Shown here in pieces: positions 6,034 to 9,038 of a stretch of 9,038 nt of DNA. Source of the stretch: an uncultured Candidatus Planktophila sp. (lineage in GTDB: Bacteria; Actinomycetota; Actinomycetes; Nanopelagicales; Nanopelagicaceae); assembly GCA_937975715.1 (NCBI GenBank), contig CALJUA010000055.1:1-9038 (forward strand). The letters are read 5' to 3'. The notes beneath the pieces were generated by a model that worked only from the letters and a program-made list of their open reading frames with translations, did not search any database and was not told where the DNA came from. Each line of letters starts with the position of its first letter. Within the stretch, counting starts at the first letter, position 1. Both the position numbers and the translations under genes were made by a program.

Positions 6034-7371
6034 ATGAGCAGTCGAATGATGAGTTTGCTAAAGATTGCAGTTTCGGGTCTCATAGTTATTGAAAGCCTTT
6101 TATTGGCATTCTTTATGCGGCCGATTCAAGATGATTATTTCAATCTCCAATCTGTCCAGCAGATGGGGATTCTAGGTTATTTAAACGATACTTGGAATAA
6201 CCATGGTGGCAACATGGTGCAGTTCTTCATACACTGCATTGTTATCTTGCCTACTACACAAAGTTTTACCTTTTGGAACTTGGGTCTTTTTTTTCTTGCA
6301 ACAGAGCTTTTGGTCTTCTACACCGTTAAGACAATTTTTGAGTGGCTATTTGAAGCCATGTCGTCTTCGCTTCGTTTTTGGATTTCATTACTTTCGGTTG
6401 CTGGTTTTGAGGGTCTCTTTGTTCCAGGTTTCCTGGGAGCTTACGGTTTCAGTCTTGCGACGCTTGCTCATCTTTGGCCGGTAATGGCATTTACGGTAGG
6501 GCTTATAGGACTCAAGAGATTTAGGGGTTCGTGGGCAGTTGCGCTTCTGCTTGGTCTAATTGCAGGCAATTCCAATCTAGGCGAATCAGCGTTTGCATGT
6601 GGGGTTTGGTTATTAGTTCTGCTTGCATTCTTCCTGGTAGAAGAATTCGAGACTAAAAGTGGCTTGAAGAAAGATTTGAGTTTTTACTTACTGGGCGTTG
6701 GCTCCTTTGTGGGAACAATTGGAATCGCTGCTGCTCCGGGATTCTGGAATAGAGCCAGTGATCAGGTTGGATTACCCCATTCTTTGAGTGACTTCGTCAA
6801 GCGTTTTGCTAAGTCTTTTGCAAGTTTCACGGCAGATGGATTAAGTCATCCAATGTTTTGGGTTCTATTGTTTCTTGGAATTGTTTTAACTCGAACTTCG
6901 CCAAAGTCTGAGTTAATACTGGATAGTTTCAAGTTCAAGATGCTTGCAGTTGGAACTTGCCTAATTTGGATTGCTCTTATTTTGGGTTCAACTTTTGCTT
7001 ATCCAGCATGGCATCAAAGCATGGGTATGTATGTGCTTTTACTCCCGTTTGCTTTCAGCCTAGGCGTTGTGAGACTTCTTGATTTGAAAACGAAGTTAGT
7101 TACTGTTGCACTTGCAGTTGCTGGAATTGTCATGACCGCAACATTCCTCAGAATTGGCGTATTAGGCGTAAACCGATCTCTGGTTTGGGATCGCAACTTG
7201 CAAACAAATGTTTGTCTCCTTAAGACAAATCCTGATGCAAAACTTTTAGGGGCAGAAATTCAGTATCCGCCATTTGGATTAGGTGTTGATGATGTCAATA
7301 CTTGGGACTGGATGCGTAATAAGTACGTCGGGTGGGTTGCCGTAGTTCCGTCTGATATTAAGTGTGACTGA
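6034..7371 (+). CDS. Polytopic membrane protein, DUF6056/GT-C-like
   Basis: A 445-residue protein with about ten or eleven hydrophobic segments (roughly residues 8-28, 61-73, 80-105, 113-128, 139-160, 165-178, 184-202, 215-235, 272-286, 302-321, 329-347 and 355-373; some may merge), then a C-terminal tail of about 70 residues likely outside. The first loop holds RPIQDDYFNLQ (29-39) followed by YLNDTWNNHGGN (49-60). An acidic DD in the first outer loop and a later W...GG/GR are features of GT-C membrane glycosyltransferases and of DUF6056-like proteins. GNSNLGESA (178-186) and AAPGFWNRA (233-241) also recall DUF6056 (the APGN..R segment). This suggests it uses a lipid-linked sugar on the outer face, perhaps one made by the DPM1-like enzyme two genes upstream. 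GGAAGG at 6021-6026 gives the ATG a strong ribosome-binding site. It could instead be a flippase or polymerase; function is inferred. Confidence 0.75.
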   Translation: MSSRMMSLLKIAVSGLIVIESLLLAFFMRPIQDDYFNLQSVQQMGILGYLNDTWNNHGGNMVQFFIHCIVILPTTQSFTFWNLGLFFLATELLVFYTVKTIFEWLFEAMSSSLRFWISLLSVAGFEGLFVPGFLGAYGFSLATLAHLWPVMAFTVGLIGLKRFRGSWAVALLLGLIAGNSNLGESAFACGVWLLVLLAFFLVEEFETKSGLKKDLSFYLLGVGSFVGTIGIAAAPGFWNRASDQVGLPHSLSDFVKRFAKSFASFTADGLSHPMFWVLLFLGIVLTRTSPKSELILDSFKFKMLAVGTCLIWIALILGSTFAYPAWHQSMGMYVLLLPFAFSLGVVRLLDLKTKLVTVALAVAGIVMTATFLRIGVLGVNRSLVWDRNLQTNVCLLKTNPDAKLLGAEIQYPPFGLGVDDVNTWDWMRNKYVGWVAVVPSDIKCD

Positions 7372-7374
7372 GTT

Positions 7375-7452
7375 TCAGAGAATTACTGGCCAGGCTGATT
7401 TGGTCTTTGCCTGGGCTGCTGCCTGACGTGCGCGCTTGCTCTTACTTGCCAT
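7375..7452 (-). CDS. 25-residue basic ORF, possibly a severed N-terminus
   Basis: The minus-strand frame begins MASKSKRARQAAA and ends SAWPVIL before a TGA at 7375-7377. A GGAG at 7460-7463 sits seven bases before the ATG, a better ribosome-binding site than several larger genes here have. The peptide is rich in Lys, Arg, Gln and Ala, then turns hydrophobic just before it stops. That is how many small single-pass membrane proteins begin: a basic cytoplasmic lead, then a Trp-Pro entry into a membrane helix. It stops three bases from the end of the membrane-protein gene read from the other side. Either it is a real mini-protein or the front of a gene cut at the edge of the polysaccharide cluster. 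No family is recognised. Confidence 0.35.
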   Translation of the reverse strand: MASKSKRARQAAAQAKTKSAWPVIL

Positions 7453-7601
7453 TGATCTGCTCCATGTGGAACTCGGTTGTCTGTGGGGGTAATTCTCGCA
7501 GAGGGGTGGAGGTTTTATGGGGAGTGGGTGGTCAGATCTTTGTGGGGTGGGGTATTGAGGTTGTCGGTGGGATTATGACCAGTCGACTCGATCCATAATC
7601 A
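7453..7601. other. Non-coding interval with a G-rich tract
   Basis: No credible gene was seen here. From 7485 to 7571 the plus strand is crowded with G runs: GGGGG at 7485-7489, GGGG at 7503-7506, 7519-7522, 7544-7547 and 7549-7552, and GGG at 7526-7528 and 7569-7571. The complementary strand is correspondingly C-rich. The interval lies upstream of the 7602 gene and of the short minus-strand ORF, so it should hold any promoters for both. A CATAAT at 7594-7599 resembles a -10 box but ends only two bases before the ATG at 7602. Confidence 0.5.
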
Positions 7602-8063
7602 ATGTCACATATCTATGCTCGTCACATGATTAGAAAATTTAATGAGCAAGCAAACACACAATACGGCACCTTCCTAGGTTCAAATTCAAGCGATGTCACA
7701 GACGCAAAGCACATTGAAGATTTCTTGGGAATTGACTCATCAAAACAATGTCTTGTTAGAGTTGAAATTAACTACTCTGGGTTTGGGCAGCAAGTCGTTG
7801 CGTTTGGATTTGACCTTGCAGATCATAATTTAAACGAGTTCATCGATAAAGCTAACTCTGGCGAAGTTGTTGAGCTTAAGCAATTGGTCGATATCGACTA
7901 TAACTATCCAAATCATTCTGATACTAATCCACCACGACCTGCGAATTTGCCAGTCGGGAATGCAAATGAATTCCTCTCATGCGCTTTTAAGAGATTACAA
8001 CTCGTACTCCAATTGTCGGCAGACCGATTTAACGAAGAAGCTTCGTACAAGATTATTGACTAA
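7602..8063 (+). CDS. Hypothetical protein, unrecognised family
   Basis: A 153-residue protein that I do not recognise. It has no signal peptide or membrane segment and looks cytoplasmic and acidic. A central stretch, CLVRVEINYSGFGQQVVAFG (residues 50-69), reads like two beta strands, and residues 122-144 (EFLSCAFKRLQLVLQLSADR) like an amphipathic helix. Between them is a Pro/Asn-rich linker (NTPP-like, about 103-120). An in-frame TAA at 7596-7598 makes the ATG at 7602 the earliest start; ATG 7626 (codon 9) is the alternative. Neither has a Shine-Dalgarno sequence. Frame length, normal codon texture and a GC of about 40% argue that it is real. It converges on the mobile mystery pair with 24 bases between stops and may belong to the same accessory segment. 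Confidence 0.6.
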   Translation: MSHIYARHMIRKFNEQANTQYGTFLGSNSSDVTDAKHIEDFLGIDSSKQCLVRVEINYSGFGQQVVAFGFDLADHNLNEFIDKANSGEVVELKQLVDIDYNYPNHSDTNPPRPANLPVGNANEFLSCAFKRLQLVLQLSADRFNEEASYKIID

Positions 8064-8087
8064 GAGTATTTAATTACTTCAAAGAGA

Positions 8088-8705
8088 TTAGTTGATTGCA
8101 AATTTCAACAGCCAACTCACGTCAGTAGTCGCATCAGCATGTTTTAAAGCCTTTACATAGGCTTTTCGGCGCTCTTCGGGATCGGGATAGGCATTTATAC
8201 CCCAACTAAATAACTGTTGCTTATTCGCCAATAAGTAAGCGTTTGCTAACTCGCGAGACCAGCGGCCGTTGCCATTGGGAAATGGATGCACCCACACTAC
8301 TTTCTGTGAGAGTTGTGCAGCAATGAGTTGGTGCGTTAATTCCCAATCAACTATGTGTGCGTGTTGATCACGCGCAGTATCGATGGCTTGCTTGAGCTCT
8401 ACGGGTACACGAGTCCAATCATCTAAGCCAATGTTCTTCTCGGTACGACGGAACTCGCCTGCCCACTTCCACACATCGCAATACATTTTCTTGTGGAGTC
8501 GTCGTGCCCATTTTTCTGTCAGGACTTCTGAAGTTGAAAGAGCCTTCTTGCGATTGCGAATCCAAAAGAGAGCATCGGCGATATTTTGTGCCTCGGCATC
8601 ATTGAGCTCTTCTTGAGTACTCAATGGTGGGATGAGACCGATGATCTCTTGCGGATCTAGTGGTGTGGAAGATGGGTCGTCGGCAGGGTGAATGCCATTA
8701 GACAT
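8088..8705 (-). CDS. Mobile mystery protein B, Fic-domain protein
   Basis: A 205-residue Fic/DOC-fold protein matching mobile mystery protein B. The N-terminus has the family phrase TPLDPQEIIGLIPP (residues 14-27). The Fic helix motif is HPFPNGNGRWSR (140-151), with catalytic His140, the anion-binding GNGR and the final Arg; Asn144 replaces the Asp/Glu that binds magnesium in typical AMP-transferring Fic enzymes. WKWAGEFRRTEKNIG (79-93) forms the flap that would position a target. No canonical (S/T)xxxE(G/N) inhibitory motif was found in it. Fic enzymes move AMP or other phosphate groups onto proteins; the activity of this subfamily is not established. The start is the ATG at 8703-8705, overlapping the end of protein A by 8 bases; an upstream in-frame ATG at 8759 would add 18 unrelated-looking residues. 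GC is about 48%. Confidence 0.9.
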   Translation of the reverse strand: MSNGIHPADDPSSTPLDPQEIIGLIPPLSTQEELNDAEAQNIADALFWIRNRKKALSTSEVLTEKWARRLHKKMYCDVWKWAGEFRRTEKNIGLDDWTRVPVELKQAIDTARDQHAHIVDWELTHQLIAAQLSQKVVWVHPFPNGNGRWSRELANAYLLANKQQLFSWGINAYPDPEERRKAYVKALKHADATTDVSWLLKFAIN

Positions 8706-9038
8706 CGACAGACCAGTGCACGTTGTCGCTTGCGATGAGTTCGTTGGCGAGCGCGTCAACCTTTTTGGCCGAGAACTTCATGCTCTGGTTCTCGAGCTGC
8801 ATAGTGTTCTCGATGCTCGCGAGCTGCGCGGAGGCGATTGTGTGGGCGCGATCAACGTAGCGATCGTGGAAAGATTGACGGGGAACGAAGGCGTAGACGA
8901 GATCGCAGTCGAGAGCGTTTGCGACTTTCTTGAGACTTTCGAGGCGGATCTTTGAGTTGGCCTCGGATGTTTCAAGTGCATGGAGCGACTTTTGATTCAT
9001 CTGCAGGATGGTAGCCAGTTCGGCCTGGCTCATCCGAA
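8698..9038 (-). CDS. Mobile mystery protein A, Xre-like HTH regulator (N-terminus outside window)
   Basis: The frame is open through the right edge, so the N-terminal few dozen residues are missing; 112 codons are visible. The stretch MSQAELATILQMNQKSLHAL is an Xre/Cro helix-turn-helix, followed by LESLKKVANALDCDLVYAFVPR, the phrase that marks mobile mystery protein A. A C-terminal helical region of about 55 residues follows. The apparent ATG at 9031-9033 is internal: the HTH begins before it, and the codon ahead (CGG) remains open. It is always described next to protein B, which it may repress, bind or neutralise; that is inferred from the toxin-antitoxin-like layout. It ends TAA at 8698-8700 inside the start of protein B. 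GC is 55% (187 of 338 bases), well above all other genes here. Confidence 0.88.
   Translation of the reverse strand, partial: RMSQAELATILQMNQKSLHALETSEANSKIRLESLKKVANALDCDLVYAFVPRQSFHDRYVDRAHTIASAQLASIENTMQLENQSMKFSAKKVDALANELIASDNVHWSVDV

Noticed and set aside
7390..7414. Inverted repeat CCAGGC / GCCTGG with a 13-base loop after the membrane-protein gene
   Set aside because: The stem is only six pairs, the loop is long and no T-run follows, so it is not a convincing intrinsic terminator. It also lies within the short minus-strand ORF.
7407..7598. Plus-strand 63-codon frame, in phase with the 7602 gene across one TAA
   Set aside because: It runs through the G-rich tract with Gly/Val/Trp-heavy, low-quality composition, starts on a non-ATG codon and has no ribosome-binding site. 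It overlaps the better-supported minus-strand short ORF, and the phase match with 7602 has a one-in-three chance.
8065..8078. AT-rich imperfect palindrome between the convergent stops
   Set aside because: Only six weak pairs with a mismatch and no GC stem or T-tract; it could not be supported as a bidirectional terminator.
8706..8759. Eighteen-codon N-terminal extension of mobile mystery protein B
   Set aside because: The extra residues come from the other frame of protein A, and the family N-terminal phrase follows soon after the ATG at 8703-8705.
8692..8955. Plus-strand 87-codon frame opposite mobile mystery protein A
   Set aside because: Produced by the higher GC of the real gene on the minus strand; no ribosome-binding site or known motif.
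1..9038. CRISPR arrays, tRNA or rRNA genes, insertion sequences, integrase genes
   Set aside because: I looked for regular direct repeats, cloverleaf-type arms and transposase or integrase motifs in the frames and found none that could be supported.

Overview
The window looks like part of a surface-polysaccharide (capsule, O-antigen-like or cell-wall glycan) locus followed by a short accessory stretch carrying a 'mobile mystery protein' A/B pair. The host is a bacterium of moderate to low GC content (hand counts: about 37-48% in most genes, 55% at the far right end). GTG starts, one apparently leaderless GTG start with a TANNNT box six bases upstream, and Shine-Dalgarno (SD) signals on only some genes would fit a low-GC actinobacterium such as the freshwater Nanopelagicales. 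That placement is a guess; no rRNA or marker gene is present to settle it.

Left arm (1-2975, all minus strand, transcribed right to left): a class I methyltransferase, a GT2 glycosyltransferase, a GT4-type glycosyltransferase and the start of an RmlD-like nucleotide-sugar reductase. The genes are tightly packed: a 1-base gap, an 8-base overlap, and a 22-base gap spanned by a 9-codon micro-ORF. Right arm (3085-7371, all plus strand): a nucleotide-sugar dehydrogenase resembling UDP-N-acetylmannosamine dehydrogenase, a DPM1-like GT2 enzyme, an extended SDR epimerase/dehydratase and a large polytopic membrane protein resembling DUF6056/GT-C proteins. The two arms diverge from a 109-base intergenic region (2976-3084) that must hold both promoters.

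A plausible reading is that the dehydrogenase, SDR and RmlD-like enzyme make activated sugars, the GT2, GT4 and methyltransferase proteins build and modify the glycan on the cytoplasmic side, and the DPM1-like enzyme with the membrane protein adds a lipid-carried sugar on the outer side. The enzyme classes are read from motifs; the joint pathway is inference.

Beyond the polysaccharide arm, 7372-7601 has no long gene. It holds a 25-codon minus-strand ORF with a good SD that looks like the severed N-terminus of a membrane protein, and a strongly G-rich tract. Then come an unrecognised 153-residue gene at 7602-8063 (about 40% GC) and, convergent to it, the Fic-domain mobile mystery protein B (8088-8705) and the Xre-like mobile mystery protein A (8698 to beyond the right edge). 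The A/B pair overlaps by 8 bases. GC rises stepwise from 40% to 48% to 55% over these last three genes, which suggests assembly from different sources. No tRNA, rRNA, CRISPR array, transposase or integrase was seen.
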